A DNA stretch of 64,000 nucleotides, from contig NZ_SETE01000001.1 of the NCBI RefSeq assembly GCF_004152935.1, forward strand, positions 1-64,000. The letters run 5' to 3'. The notes below the pieces were generated by a model. It saw only the letters and a list, made by a program, of their open reading frames with translations, ran no database searches and was not told where the DNA came from. Of this stretch, positions 25,729 through 34,554 are shown one piece after another. Made by a program: the position numbers and the translations under genes. Numbering within the stretch: the first letter of the stretch is position 1; the number at the start of each line of letters is the position of its first letter. Origin of the DNA: Brumimicrobium glaciale (GTDB lineage: Bacteria; Bacteroidota; Bacteroidia; Flavobacteriales_D; Crocinitomicaceae).

Positions 25729-27393
25729 ATGGAACGCTTGCTCGACGTTTTTTCTTTGAATCCAATTGATTTAACCTTCTCAAGGTTGGACTTTTGGTTG
25801 TTCTTTTTGGTGGTGATGATTTTCTTTTCATTCCTGCACAAGAACAAATTGGTTCGAAGTATTTACCTCACAGCAATCAGTTTATTTTTCTACTACAAAA
25901 CCTCAGGATTATCTGTTTTCATTCTTGTTTTTGCTCTCGGTTCTAATTACAGTATTGGTCATTTAATAGCGGCTCAAACTAAGCAAAGATCGAGAAAAGT
26001 CATTTTAGCCATTGGAGTAATTCTAAATATTTTTGTTCTGGCTTATTTCAAATACGCTTATTTCTTCACAACTTCATTCAACGAGTTTTTCCATACCAAT
26101 TACGAAGTCTTCAACATGATTTCCTATTTCAAGAATGGATTCAGTTCGTATGGGTCACATGACATTTTTGATCGTTTATTGCTTCCCGCAGGAGTTTCAT
26201 TTTTCACTTTTAGTTCCATTGGTTATATCGTTGATGTTTACCGAAAAGAAGTTCCACCAATCAAAAACATATTCCATTATTCATTCTTTATTTCCTTTTT
26301 TCCGCATTTAATTTTAGGGCCAATTGTAAGGGCGAAAGAGTTTGTTCCTCAAATCAGTAAACCTTATTCACTAACAAAACCCGAGTTTGGTTGGGCTATC
26401 TTTCAAATCCTCAAAGGAATCTTCAAGAAGTTAGTGTTAGCTGATTATATAGCGGTTCACTTTATAGATAAAATTGTCGATTCACCAGAATCTTATCCTG
26501 GCTTTGTGAGTCTAGTGGCAATTTTCGCCTATTCCTTACAGATTTATGGAGATTTCTCGGGTTATACCGACATGGCAACTGGTGTTGCGAGATTAATGGG
26601 CTTCAAATTAATGAAGAACTTTAATTCACCTTACAAATCATTAAACACAGCTGAATTTTGGCGAAGATGGCATATTTCATTGGGTAAATGGTGGAAAAGC
26701 TATTTGTACATTCCATTAGGAGGAAATAGAACGGGAGGATTCGCTTCAATAACTACAATTTCTATCATCTTTCTGTTCTTGTTTTTCTTCACGAAATGGT
26801 TTTGGTTATTGTATGTATTACTGGCTTTTATAGCCATTTACTTTACAATTTTGTGGTTGTTTCCAAAAGCCAAAACAATCATTTATCGGGATATGAACCT
26901 TATGATCACCATGGTCGTAGGTGGACTTTGGCACAATCCAAATCAAAACTATTTAATTTGGGGAGCGCTCAATGGTTTGGGATTGATTTTCTACAACCAC
27001 TGGAAGAAAATTTCTCCATACGAAAACTCTAATCATTGGCTGGTTCGCGTTTGGAAAATCTTCTCCACGTTTACGTTTATGACCATTGCCAGAATTTGGT
27101 TTAGGGTAGAAGGTAAGTCAGAACCCTTCGATTATTTCAATCACATGGTTTGGAAATTCCAATTTAATATGGATGCGTTCATCTTAATGTGTACTACTTT
27201 TTCAATTCCGTTAATCATTTTGGTGTTAGGATTGATTTTGCATTGGTTGCCAGAAAGAAATGAAACGTGGTTAGAAAATAGATTTTCCAAAACTCCTTTT
27301 GCAATACAGATTGTAGCGAGTTGTGTTTTTGTGATTGGGATTTATCAGTTGGTGGCGGATACTTCCAAGCATTTTGTTTATTTCTATTTTTAA
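25729..27393 (+). CDS. MBOAT family membrane O-acyltransferase
   Basis: A 554-residue protein with about eleven hydrophobic helices. The MBOAT signature is clear: FWRRWHISLGKWWKSYLYIP and GGNR near residues 305-330, then the invariant histidine H402 in GGLWHNPNQNYLIWG. This is the AlgI/DltB/PatA class, which moves acetyl groups across the membrane to a secreted acceptor. The gene follows the second SGNH gene without a gap. Its three-gene context supports O-acetylation of an exopolysaccharide, LPS O-antigen or peptidoglycan. No polysaccharide synthesis genes are in the window, so the acceptor cannot be named. Confidence 0.92.
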   Translation: MERLLDVFSLNPIDLTFSRLDFWLFFLVVMIFFSFLHKNKLVRSIYLTAISLFFYYKTSGLSVFILVFALGSNYSIGHLIAAQTKQRSRKVILAIGVILNIFVLAYFKYAYFFTTSFNEFFHTNYEVFNMISYFKNGFSSYGSHDIFDRLLLPAGVSFFTFSSIGYIVDVYRKEVPPIKNIFHYSFFISFFPHLILGPIVRAKEFVPQISKPYSLTKPEFGWAIFQILKGIFKKLVLADYIAVHFIDKIVDSPESYPGFVSLVAIFAYSLQIYGDFSGYTDMATGVARLMGFKLMKNFNSPYKSLNTAEFWRRWHISLGKWWKSYLYIPLGGNRTGGFASITTISIIFLFLFFFTKWFWLLYVLLAFIAIYFTILWLFPKAKTIIYRDMNLMITMVVGGLWHNPNQNYLIWGALNGLGLIFYNHWKKISPYENSNHWLVRVWKIFSTFTFMTIARIWFRVEGKSEPFDYFNHMVWKFQFNMDAFILMCTTFSIPLIILVLGLILHWLPERNETWLENRFSKTPFAIQIVASCVFVIGIYQLVADTSKHFVYFYF

Positions 27394-27420
27394 TACTAGT
27401 GCTCAGGTTGGTGCTCAATG

Positions 27421-27484
27421 TTGCGCTGTAATGGAACGCGGATGACGCGGATGCAAGCAGCGCGGATTTACGCGGATTTTTTTT
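27421..27484 (+). repeat. GGAACGCGGATGACGCGG dispersed repeat, copy 1
   Basis: TTGCGCTGTAATGGAACGCG then GATGACGCGG, a short spacer and a CGCGGATTTACGCGGATT tail. Related copies are at 30537-30596, 32339-32392 (inverted) and 63744-63800. All lie between genes. Confidence 0.6.
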
Positions 27485-27545
27485 CTCTTTCGGAGGATGA
27501 CATTGCATGATTATCCCACTTTTTTCACTCCAAACAACAGTCCCG

Positions 27546-27620
27546 ATGTCATCCTTTAATCAATAAAAATCTTTGATTTTTGATGATTAGAGGATCTTGT
27601 TGGAGAACGAAGTCTAATGA
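27546..27620. repeat. GTCATCC-type dispersed repeat, copy B
   Basis: Aligned with 19905-19994 over its whole length, with small gaps in the central hairpin. Both end in a GAGAACGAAGTCTAAT-like sequence. Confidence 0.45.
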
Positions 27621-27748
27621 ATACATCTTGACAATTTCATCTATTCTACAATCGCAAAAATTTCCGAACGAATAAAACTACCCAACCTTTGCTTAAATCT
27701 CAATGTTAACAATGAAATAGTATCAAGAGTTCTGAAGGAACGAAACGA

Positions 27749-27779
27749 GTTAACCTAGGACGTTAGTCCTAGGATTAAC
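27749..27779. repeat. Perfect CCTAGGAC palindrome
   Basis: GTTAACCTAGGAC (27749-27761) pairs with 27766-27779, with one unpaired base and a GTTA loop. It is flanked by two direct copies of GTTCTGAAGGAACGA about 70 bases apart. It looks like a small palindromic repeat unit. Confidence 0.55.
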
Positions 27780-27830
27780 GATGATTTATTTTTACAAGTT
27801 CTGAAGGAACGACACACAAACCCTTTCGGC

Positions 27831-28625
27831 CTAACCAGGAAAATCAAAAGGATCCTTATACTTAAACTCATACCCGAATTTCTCAGTTATCTTACTGGCA
27901 TCAATAATCTTATAATCCTTATTTTTATCATCAAAAGCAGGTGGTTCAATATTCAATTTCTTCGCTGCGAAAGTATAATATTCTTTTTTCGTTGGATGAA
28001 CAGCTGCAGATCCATTAAAAATTTCTCCCCAAATTGAATTGTCAATAATACAATCAATTATTCCCATGCAATCCTCTTGGTGAATTATATTTACAGGTTC
28101 ATTTCCACCACTAATTGTTCTTCCCTGCATGTATTTAGCTGGATTTCTATCTCCACCCACCAATCCTGCAAAGCGAATAATGGTTAACCTATCTTTCGCA
28201 AAATCTTGTAACATTTGTTCTGCTTTAATGAGATAAGCAGAGTTTCTTCGTGTTCCTTCCAATTCTGATTCTTCTGTTACTTCTTCATTGTTATTCGCAT
28301 AAACAGAAGTAGAACTAATGAAAATAATTTTCGCTGTTGGTTTCAATTGCTTTACAATTTTCATCATAAAGTTTCCGTATTCTTCCTTCAAACTTGATGG
28401 AGGAATATTTAATAGAATATAGTCTAGCTCAGAAAGCCATTTAGCTGGTTTATTGGTTTTTTCGCTGTCCAATACATGAGCAATGATTCCTGCTGTTTCT
28501 AAATTTTTAATTTTATCCATTGAAGTAGTTGTTCCATGAACAGTTTTTTGTTCTTGAATCCATTTTTTTGCCATTGGTAGACCTAACCAACCACAACCTA
28601 CTACTCCGTATATTTTGTTTTGCAT
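27831..28625 (-). CDS. NAD(P)-dependent epimerase/dehydratase-like protein (YeeZ-like)
   Basis: A 264-residue Rossmann-fold protein. VVGCGWLGLPMA at the N-terminus is a 6-phosphogluconate-dehydrogenase-like GxGxxG motif, whereas the rest (FISSTSVYANN, then RFAGLVGGDRNPA) follows the extended SDR pattern. The family includes E. coli YeeZ, whose substrate is unknown. The normal SDR YxxxK is replaced by an SAYLIKAE segment that could supply Y and K. It stands alone, downstream of recA on the same strand with a 130-base gap. The role is unknown, probably a sugar-nucleotide or small-molecule redox step. Confidence 0.75.
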   Translation of the reverse strand: MQNKIYGVVGCGWLGLPMAKKWIQEQKTVHGTTTSMDKIKNLETAGIIAHVLDSEKTNKPAKWLSELDYILLNIPPSSLKEEYGNFMMKIVKQLKPTAKIIFISSTSVYANNNEEVTEESELEGTRRNSAYLIKAEQMLQDFAKDRLTIIRFAGLVGGDRNPAKYMQGRTISGGNEPVNIIHQEDCMGIIDCIIDNSIWGEIFNGSAAVHPTKKEYYTFAAKKLNIEPPAFDDKNKDYKIIDASKITEKFGYEFKYKDPFDFPG

Positions 28626-28717
28626 ATTTTTTTAATTACACTCTGATTTTTAATACTGCTAACTTAGAAATAATCGAATTGATTTCATATCGAATTTACA
28701 AACTATAACAAAACAAA

Positions 28718-28741
28718 AAAGGTGTGGATTTCTCCACACCT
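28718..28741 (-). terminator. Terminator of recA
   Basis: GGTGTGGATTTCTCCACACC is a perfect hairpin (GGTGTGGA/TCCACACC) 20 bases after the stop codon. On the minus strand it is followed by a run of T (read here as the A-run before it). Confidence 0.75.
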
Positions 28742-28761
28742 CTCACATAAACGATATGCAA

Positions 28762-29799
28762 TTACGCTTGCTCCTTTGAGGAAGCAAGAGCTTCTTTAAT
28801 TTTCGCTTCTAATTCAATCATCATTTCATCGTTATCTGCAATGATTTGTTTTACTGCATCACGTCCTTGACCTAATCTAGTTTCTCCGTAAGAGAACCAA
28901 GATCCGCTTTTCTTGATTATATCAAGATCAACTCCAAGGTCCAAGATTTCTCCAACTTTAGAAATTCCTAGTCCATACATAATGTCGAACTCTGCTCTTC
29001 TAAATGGTGGAGCTACTTTATTCTTAACAATTTTCACTTTCGTACGGTTACCAATTACTTCGTCACCATCTTTAATTTGGCTTGAACGACGTATATCAAC
29101 ACGTACAGAAGAGTAAAACTTCAATGCATTTCCACCTGTTGTGGTTTCCGGACTTCCGAACATTACACCAATCTTGTCTCTCAATTGGTTAATGAAAATA
29201 CAACATGTTCCCGTTTTGTGAATAGATCCAGTCAGTTTACGCAATGCTTTAGACATTAAACGCGCTTGTAACCCCATTTGACTATCACCCATTTCTCCTT
29301 CAATCTCTGCTTTTGGTGTAAGTGCAGCTACTGAGTCAATAACTAATATATCAATTGCACCTGAACGGATAAGGTTATCTGCAATCTCTAATGCTTGCTC
29401 ACCATTGTCTGGCTGAGAAATAATTAGATTGTCTGTATCAACTCCTAATTTTTTTGCGTAGAATTGATCAAAAGCGTGCTCTGCATCAATAAATGCTGCA
29501 ATACCACCTGCTTTTTGAGCTTCTGCAATGGCGTGAATAGCCAATGTTGTTTTACCTGATGACTCAGGTCCATATATTTCTATAACTCTACCTTTTGGGA
29601 ATCCACCAACGCCAAGCGCGATGTCTAATGTTACAGATCCTGAAGAAATAACATCTATATCTTCAACTGCTCCATCTCCTAGTTTCATTACTGAACCTTT
29701 CCCGTAGGTTTTGTCCATTTTGTCCATCGTAAGTTGAAGCGCTTTTAGCTTATCTTCATTTACTTTTGCTTTCTCTTTTACTTTCTTAACTTCTGCCAT
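28762..29799 (-). CDS. recA: Recombinase A
   Basis: A 345-residue DNA strand-exchange protein for recombinational repair. The ATG at 29797-29799 is chosen because it gives [10 protein letters not shown] and follows a TAAATTTG promoter by 15 bases; the longer frame needs a TTG start. Walker [10 protein letters not shown] lies at about residues 77-85, Walker [12 protein letters not shown] near 140, and the L2 loop [22 protein letters not shown] is seen in parts. The C-terminal domain has the usual KAGSWFSYG-like segment ([17 protein letters not shown]). The length is normal. LexA-type SOS boxes are not obvious, as is common in Bacteroidota. Confidence 0.97.
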   Translation of the reverse strand: MAEVKKVKEKAKVNEDKLKALQLTMDKMDKTYGKGSVMKLGDGAVEDIDVISSGSVTLDIALGVGGFPKGRVIEIYGPESSGKTTLAIHAIAEAQKAGGIAAFIDAEHAFDQFYAKKLGVDTDNLIISQPDNGEQALEIADNLIRSGAIDILVIDSVAALTPKAEIEGEMGDSQMGLQARLMSKALRKLTGSIHKTGTCCIFINQLRDKIGVMFGSPETTTGGNALKFYSSVRVDIRRSSQIKDGDEVIGNRTKVKIVKNKVAPPFRRAEFDIMYGLGISKVGEILDLGVDLDIIKKSGSWFSYGETRLGQGRDAVKQIIADNDEMMIELEAKIKEALASSKEQA

Positions 29800-29814
29800 A
29801 TCGTTTATTTTTAG

Positions 29815-29822
29815 CAAATTTA
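29815..29822 (-). promoter_or_regulatory. Candidate -7 element of recA
   Basis: CAAATTTA on the plus strand is TAAATTTG on the coding strand, 15 bases before the chosen ATG. It overlaps the alternative TTG start, which supports the shorter protein. Confidence 0.5.
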
Positions 29823-29892
29823 GGTGTGCAGATCGTAATCTTTTTACGTTCTGATAAAATTATTGTGATTTGGTTGATTTATTGTATTCTTT

Positions 29893-30354
29893 TTATTTAA
29901 AACTTTCTAGTATTTCCTCTGCATGTGCCTTTGTTTTAGGCTTTTTAATTACATCATGAATTTTTCCATCTTCATTAATTAAAAATGTCGTTCTGTGCAA
30001 TCCATCATACTCTTTTCCCATGAATTTCTTAGGTCCCCAAATACCATAAGCGTTAATTACTTCATGATCTGTATCTGCAATTAATGGAAAAGGCAAATCA
30101 TATTTCTCAATAAACTTTTGGTGACGTGCTTCAGCATCTGGACTAACTCCTAAAACAACAACGCCTTCTTTTTCTAATCCAGCAAAATTATCACGTAAGT
30201 TACAAGCTTGGTTTGTACAACCCGGTGTCATATCTTTTGGATAAAAATATAACGCCACTTTCTTCCCACTATAATCAGATAGAGAAATTTCTTTCCCATT
30301 TTGATCTTTAGCTTTAAATGTTGGAGCAACATCTCCTTTTTGTAAATTCGTCAT
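29893..30354 (-). CDS. bcp: Thioredoxin-dependent thiol peroxidase (peroxiredoxin Q/Bcp)
   Basis: A 153-residue peroxiredoxin that reduces hydrogen and organic peroxides in the cytoplasm with electrons from thioredoxin. The peroxidatic C46 in YPKDMTPGC and the resolving C51 give the PrxQ spacing of four residues. The downstream R and W residues (LHRTTFLIN) complete the active site. The length is typical. The gene stands alone, 93 bases after recA in map order and on the same strand, but with its own TACATTTG promoter-like sequence upstream. A thioredoxin gene is at 45343. Confidence 0.95.
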   Translation of the reverse strand: MTNLQKGDVAPTFKAKDQNGKEISLSDYSGKKVALYFYPKDMTPGCTNQACNLRDNFAGLEKEGVVVLGVSPDAEARHQKFIEKYDLPFPLIADTDHEVINAYGIWGPKKFMGKEYDGLHRTTFLINEDGKIHDVIKKPKTKAHAEEILESFK

Positions 30355-30536
30355 TTTGATATCTTTTTAAACATTTTATTGACAATATTATAATCAAATG
30401 TAATAACATTATTTTGATTAACGTCAATTTTCTAAATTATTTTCTAATTAAAAACACAGCAGTTGATGATATGTTTATAATTAAGATAGTGAAATAGTTG
30501 AGATGGTGGAGGAATGGTTGGATTTATTTTTTCAGG

Positions 30537-30596
30537 TTGCGCTGTATTGGAACGCGGATGACGCATATGCAAGCAACGCGGATAATCACGGATTTT
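30537..30596 (+). repeat. GGAACGCGGATGACGCGG dispersed repeat, copy 2
   Basis: TTGCGCTGTATTGGAACGCG then GATGACGCAT, the same CAAGCA spacer as in copy 1, and a GATAATCACGGATTTT tail. Confidence 0.6.
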
Positions 30597-30612
30597 AATT
30601 TATCTTGTTGAG

Positions 30613-30761
30613 TCCTCTCCCTCAGTCCCTCTCCAAAGAGGGATGTAGAAAAGTGCTTCCTTTTTCAGAAGAACTTCAATAATAAAACAAAGTAGCATTT
30701 CATAAATTAAAAACCAGAATTCGAAGCGTTTCCCTCTTTGGAGAGGGATTAAGGGAGAGGA
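30613..30761. mobile_element. MITE-like element with 31-bp terminal inverted repeats
   Basis: 30613-30643 and 30731-30761 are complementary at 29 of 31 positions. Each arm contains its own smaller palindrome (TCCCTCTCCAAAGAGGGA). The interior has no real gene. I recognise the TCCCTCTCCAAAGAGGGA arm as common between genes in Bacteroidota, from memory only. Confidence 0.55.
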
Positions 30762-30940
30762 TTTTATATCGTGACAAATAGAACCTAGCACTTATTGTTT
30801 ATTGCTTTATCTAAAATCAAAAGAATTACTACTTTTTCCCGCGAATGGCAATTAGAAAAAGGAAATTGGGATTATTGATTGTGAGAAAGATTAAGTTACT
30901 CGCCTCCTAATGGTAAAATCGCGTTTAAAAATTCGAAATA

Positions 30941-31996
30941 CTATTCATCATTCCCATTAAACCATTCTAAAACATCATCAAATACTTCATCCCAATAATC
31001 TATTTCATAATTGATTTCCCCAGTAGATTCAACCTTAAAAAAACTATGTTCTGCATTTTTATAAAGTTTTGCTTGAATATTGTTTTTTCCATATAAAATT
31101 GCATCAATTACAACTTGATCAGCATACAATCCCGCAATATCTTTAGTCCCTGAAACATAAAGAATATTTGCCTTTGTTGACAACATATCTTTAAAGCTGT
31201 GTTCTTCAAAACTTAATATGTTCTCTTTCAAGATATCACCTGATTTCATATTCTCTTTTCGGGTTTTTTCTTCACGTATATATTTATGCATTTCACTTTG
31301 ATACTTCTGGTAAGTTTCAAAATCAATTTCACCTTGTAGATATTTTAAATAGAAATCATTAGCAACATGTTGAGTTCTTCCATAAGGTGCAGATGCCAAC
31401 ATTACGACATCGGTCACGTATTTGTTCAAACTCGCTACTCTAGCCGCCTCCAATCCGCCTTGCGAATGACCGATGGTTAAAATACGTTCTGAATTAATCA
31501 CTTTATTTTTCACCAACCAATTAACAAGATAATCTCCTCTTTTTCCAAGATAATGCAAGTTATTAGATTTCATAAAATTTGAATCCATCAATTCTGGTTG
31601 AGTTATATCAGGAACGTATTCTGAATTGACTAAATTTGATTCTTTAGCATAAACAGGGATAATAGGTTTTGAAACTAAAATCAAGTTGAAACGATCAAGG
31701 AATTTACTGAAATCGAAATAAGAAAATGGAATCATCATTAAACCGCCGTTATTCAACTCAATAATCAGTGGGACAGGTAAAGAGCCATTAAAATAGATAG
31801 CTGTTGGTTTATTTTTATCAAATTTTGAGGAGTTGATTAAATACGAAATGTTATTCTCATCACTGAAAGGAATTGTTTGTTCTGTGAATATTTCATCATT
31901 TATGGAATAACTTTTTTGTGCATGAATATTAGAATTCAAAATCAGAATCAATAATACAAGATAAATCTGATAGGTGCCTATGGAAAACTGTTTCAT
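30941..31996 (-). CDS. Exported alpha/beta hydrolase of unknown substrate
   Basis: A 351-residue protein. A signal peptide (IYLVLLILILNSNIHAQ) ends near residue 27. The nucleophile elbow GHSQGG lies near residue 177, preceded by the strand ILTIGHS. ILYVSGTKDIAG near 275 supplies the acid and NAEHSFF near 318 the histidine. The family acts on ester or amide bonds; the lack of other motifs prevents naming the substrate. It is probably periplasmic. The gene stands alone between two repeat-rich gaps. Confidence 0.8.
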   Translation of the reverse strand: MKQFSIGTYQIYLVLLILILNSNIHAQKSYSINDEIFTEQTIPFSDENNISYLINSSKFDKNKPTAIYFNGSLPVPLIIELNNGGLMMIPFSYFDFSKFLDRFNLILVSKPIIPVYAKESNLVNSEYVPDITQPELMDSNFMKSNNLHYLGKRGDYLVNWLVKNKVINSERILTIGHSQGGLEAARVASLNKYVTDVVMLASAPYGRTQHVANDFYLKYLQGEIDFETYQKYQSEMHKYIREEKTRKENMKSGDILKENILSFEEHSFKDMLSTKANILYVSGTKDIAGLYADQVVIDAILYGKNNIQAKLYKNAEHSFFKVESTGEINYEIDYWDEVFDDVLEWFNGNDE

Positions 31997-32122
31997 AAGG
32001 TTTTGTTTTATTTCGTTTTGAATTGGAAATTAAAATATATCACAAGACATGCGCAAAACAAATATATACTTTTTAAACTTTAAGGAGTTGATACAATTGA
32101 ATCTTGATTATTAAAAATCAAA

Positions 32123-32321
32123 TCTCCAACCAGTGGTTGGAGAAATGAGTTCAATACCAAATGGAGTAGAATTTCCATGTTGAGTTTGTAAAAAGCTTTT
32201 TCCTCAAGGATAGCCTCCAACCTATGGATTATAGGGTATTTGTAATTCTGCCACCATTAGTGGCAGAATTGTAAAAGCGCATATTTTTGTTCATTTTCAA
32301 AACTCGCACCATTGGTGCGAG
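32123..32321. repeat. Cluster of three perfect hairpins with similar tips
   Basis: TCTCCAACC-AGT-GGTTGGAGA (32123-32143), an 11-base stem AATTCTGCCAC around CATTA (32244-32270), and CTCGCACC-ATT-GGTGCGAG (32303-32321). The stems differ but each tip has the form CCA..TGG or CAC..GTG. The spacing and form suggest independent small palindromic repeats rather than terminators, as none has a T-run. Confidence 0.5.
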
Positions 32322-32338
32322 AATTAAGCTTTGCCAAA

Positions 32339-32392
32339 AAAATCTGCGTTAAATCCGTGCTCGCAGATCCGCGTCATCCGCGTTCCAATACA
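32339..32392 (-). repeat. GGAACGCGGATGACGCGG dispersed repeat, copy 3 (inverted)
   Basis: Read on the minus strand: TATTGGAACGCGGATGACGC, then GGATCTGCGAGCACGGATTT. It is opposite in orientation to the other three copies. Confidence 0.6.
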
Positions 32393-32513
32393 CCATGTTT
32401 CTAAAAATAAAATCCACCATCATCAGCCCACAACAAAATAAATTCTAATTTTAACCGAAATAAATAAAATTGCTTTTTTACTCGTTTAAAATCAAGCAAT
32501 AGACAGCTATACT

Positions 32514-34346
32514 ATGACATTAACAGCATTAGATTACGGAATAATTATTTTCATTTTTGTTGCAGTAATTGCCATTGGATTTATTGTTTCGAAAAAATCG
32601 GGTAAAAACAGTACTGAATTCTTCTTATCGGGAAGAAATATGCCTTGGTGGTTATTGGGTTTTTCTATGGTAGCTACAACGTTTTCAACCGATACTCCCA
32701 ATCTTGTCACAGATATTGTGCGTAACGATGGCGTTTCTGGAAACTGGGTTTGGTGGGCATTTTTAATCACAGGACTGCTTACGGTATTTGTCTATGCAAA
32801 ATTATGGAGAAGATCTAATGTTGAAACCGATATGGAGTTTTACGAATTGCGATACGGCGGTGCTCCAGCAAAGTTTTTACGTGGATTTAGATCAATTTAT
32901 TTAGGATTAGCTTTCAACGTTTTGGCAATGGCTGCCGTTACACTTGCTGCAATAAAGATTGGACAAGTGATGCTCGGACTTTCTTCTTTGGAAGTAATTG
33001 GAATCGCTGGAACAATCACTGTTTTATTCAGTGCTATTGGAGGATTTCGAGGTGTAATTTATTCAGATTTCCTCTTGTTTTTTGTTGCAATGGCGGGTTC
33101 AGTTGGAGCAGCTTATTATTTAGTGAATTTACCAGAAGTTGGTGGTTTAGCAGAGTTAATTACCCACGAAAATGTAAGAGATAAAATCGATTTAGTTCCA
33201 AGATGGAGCGATAAAGAAAAGTTTATCAGTCTGCTGGTTATTCCACTCGCGGTGCAATGGTGGAGTTCTTGGTTTCCTGGCGCTGAACCAGGTGGAGGTG
33301 GATATATCGCACAAAGAATGTTGGCTGCTAAAAGTGAAAATCACGCCGTTGGAGCAACTTTCTTTTTTAACGTAATGCATTATGCTTTGCGTCCTTGGCC
33401 ATGGATTATAGTTGCTTTGGCTTCACTTGTGATTTTCCCAGATATTGCGAGTATTCAAGCCGCATTTCCAAATGTTGAAGAAAGTAAATTAGGGCATGAT
33501 TTAGCTTATTCTGCAATGTTGACAATGTTGCCAGCTGGTTTGTTGGGATTGGTTTTGGCTTCTTTAGGAGCGGCATATATGTCGACTGTTTCCACACATT
33601 TAAACTGGGGTTCTTCATATATCGTAAATGACTTTTATAAACAACACATCAACAAGAATGCATCTGAAAAAGAGCTGGTTAGAGTTGGTCGTGGTTCTAC
33701 TGTTTTGTTGATGATTATTAGTGCGATTATCGCATTATTGTTGAATAATGCAATGCAACTTTTCGATATCATTATCATGTTTGGAGCAGGAACAGGATTG
33801 GTATTTATCTTGCGTTGGTTTTGGTCAAGAATAAACGCTTGGAGCGAAATCACAGCGATGTTTGTTTCTGGGGTCATTTCAATTCTACTCAACTTTACTT
33901 CTTTAGGAGTGTATTTATTTGGTGGGAACTTACTTGACGGAACTTTCCAAGAGGGAGTTTTTGAAGGATGGCTTCAATATCCATTTGTTGTTCTTGTAAC
34001 AACAATTTGTTGGTTAATCGCCACTTTTATAACACCGAAAGAAGACAAGAAAGTGTTGTATAATTTCTATCAGAAAATTCAACCTGGAGGACCAGGCTGG
34101 AAAAATGTAGTTGATCAAGCGAAAAGCGAAAACATTGACATCATCACGACAAAAGAAAAATGGTCAGTTCCAACGGGTATTCTAGCGGTTATAGCAGGTA
34201 CAATTATGGTTTATGGATGTCTATTTACAACCGGTAAAATTATTTACGGAGAATATGGATATGCTGCAATATTCTTTGCAATTACCTTAGTTTCAGGATT
34301 TGTGTTGCTTTATTTATGGCGAAAAATGCGCGGTAAAGCGTTTTAG
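32514..34346 (+). CDS. Sodium:solute symporter family transporter
   Basis: A 610-residue inner-membrane protein with about thirteen to fourteen hydrophobic helices, the first at residues 8-26. SGRNMPWWLLGFSMVATTFS is a clear SSS-family segment with the conserved helix containing serine and threonine residues for sodium. GIAGTITVLFSAIGGFRGVI is another family hallmark. The substrate may be a sugar, proline-like compound or other small solute; sequence does not show which. The extended length past 500 residues is usual for Bacteroidota members. The gene stands alone and is followed by a hairpin at 34374-34411. Confidence 0.9.
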   Translation: MTLTALDYGIIIFIFVAVIAIGFIVSKKSGKNSTEFFLSGRNMPWWLLGFSMVATTFSTDTPNLVTDIVRNDGVSGNWVWWAFLITGLLTVFVYAKLWRRSNVETDMEFYELRYGGAPAKFLRGFRSIYLGLAFNVLAMAAVTLAAIKIGQVMLGLSSLEVIGIAGTITVLFSAIGGFRGVIYSDFLLFFVAMAGSVGAAYYLVNLPEVGGLAELITHENVRDKIDLVPRWSDKEKFISLLVIPLAVQWWSSWFPGAEPGGGGYIAQRMLAAKSENHAVGATFFFNVMHYALRPWPWIIVALASLVIFPDIASIQAAFPNVEESKLGHDLAYSAMLTMLPAGLLGLVLASLGAAYMSTVSTHLNWGSSYIVNDFYKQHINKNASEKELVRVGRGSTVLLMIISAIIALLLNNAMQLFDIIIMFGAGTGLVFILRWFWSRINAWSEITAMFVSGVISILLNFTSLGVYLFGGNLLDGTFQEGVFEGWLQYPFVVLVTTICWLIATFITPKEDKKVLYNFYQKIQPGGPGWKNVVDQAKSENIDIITTKEKWSVPTGILAVIAGTIMVYGCLFTTGKIIYGEYGYAAIFFAITLVSGFVLLYLWRKMRGKAF

Positions 34347-34373
34347 TAATGATTAATTAATGTTTAACGTGCC

Positions 34374-34411
34374 AGGGTTTTATAATTGTTGATTAAAAAT
34401 GATAAAACCCT
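34374..34411 (+). terminator. Hairpin after the symporter gene
   Basis: AGGGTTTTAT pairs with ATAAAACCCT over ten bases with an 18-base loop, 28 bases after the stop. A moderate candidate for a bidirectional terminator. Confidence 0.5.
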
Positions 34412-34450
34412 TCAATTAAACTTGGAGTTCAATAACACTTTTCGTCTCTT

Positions 34451-34554
34451 CAATTATCAATTATCAATTATCAATTATCAATTATCAATTATCAATTATC
34501 AATTATCAATTATCAATTATCAATTATCAATTATCAATTATCAATTATCAATTA
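34451..34554. repeat. Tandem repeat of the 7-mer CAATTAT, about 15 copies
   Basis: Fourteen perfect copies (34451-34548) and a partial fifteenth. The last copy contains the TTA that is the stop codon of the minus-strand gene at 34552. It is a microsatellite that may vary in copy number by slippage. An open frame through it (LSIINYQ repeats) is a by-product. Confidence 0.95.

Larger units (their letters stand above)
27394..27830. other. Repeat-filled gap after the MBOAT operon
   Basis: No gene. It holds a GGAACGCGG repeat (27421-27484), a GTCATCC repeat (27546-27620), two copies of GTTCTGAAGGAACGA (27730-27744 and 27800-27814) and the CCTAGGAC palindrome between them. Confidence 0.6.
30355..30940. 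other. Gene-free region with repeats
   Basis: No gene is seen. It contains a GGAACGCGG repeat (30537-30596) and the inverted-repeat element 30613-30761. AATTAAGATAGTGAAATA at about 30477-30494 also occurs upstream of the recombinase near 2870-2887, for no evident reason. Confidence 0.6.
31997..32513. other. Gene-free region with three consecutive hairpins and a dispersed repeat
   Basis: No gene in about 515 bases. It holds three strong hairpins (32123-32143, 32244-32270, 32303-32321) and the inverted GGAACGCGG repeat copy (32339-32392). Confidence 0.6.

Noticed and set aside
30600-30791. A 63-codon frame on the minus strand
   Set aside because: It translates the arms of the 30613-30761 inverted-repeat element.
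34451-34554. Possible CRISPR array
   Set aside because: The unit is seven bases with no spacers, and no cas genes are present.
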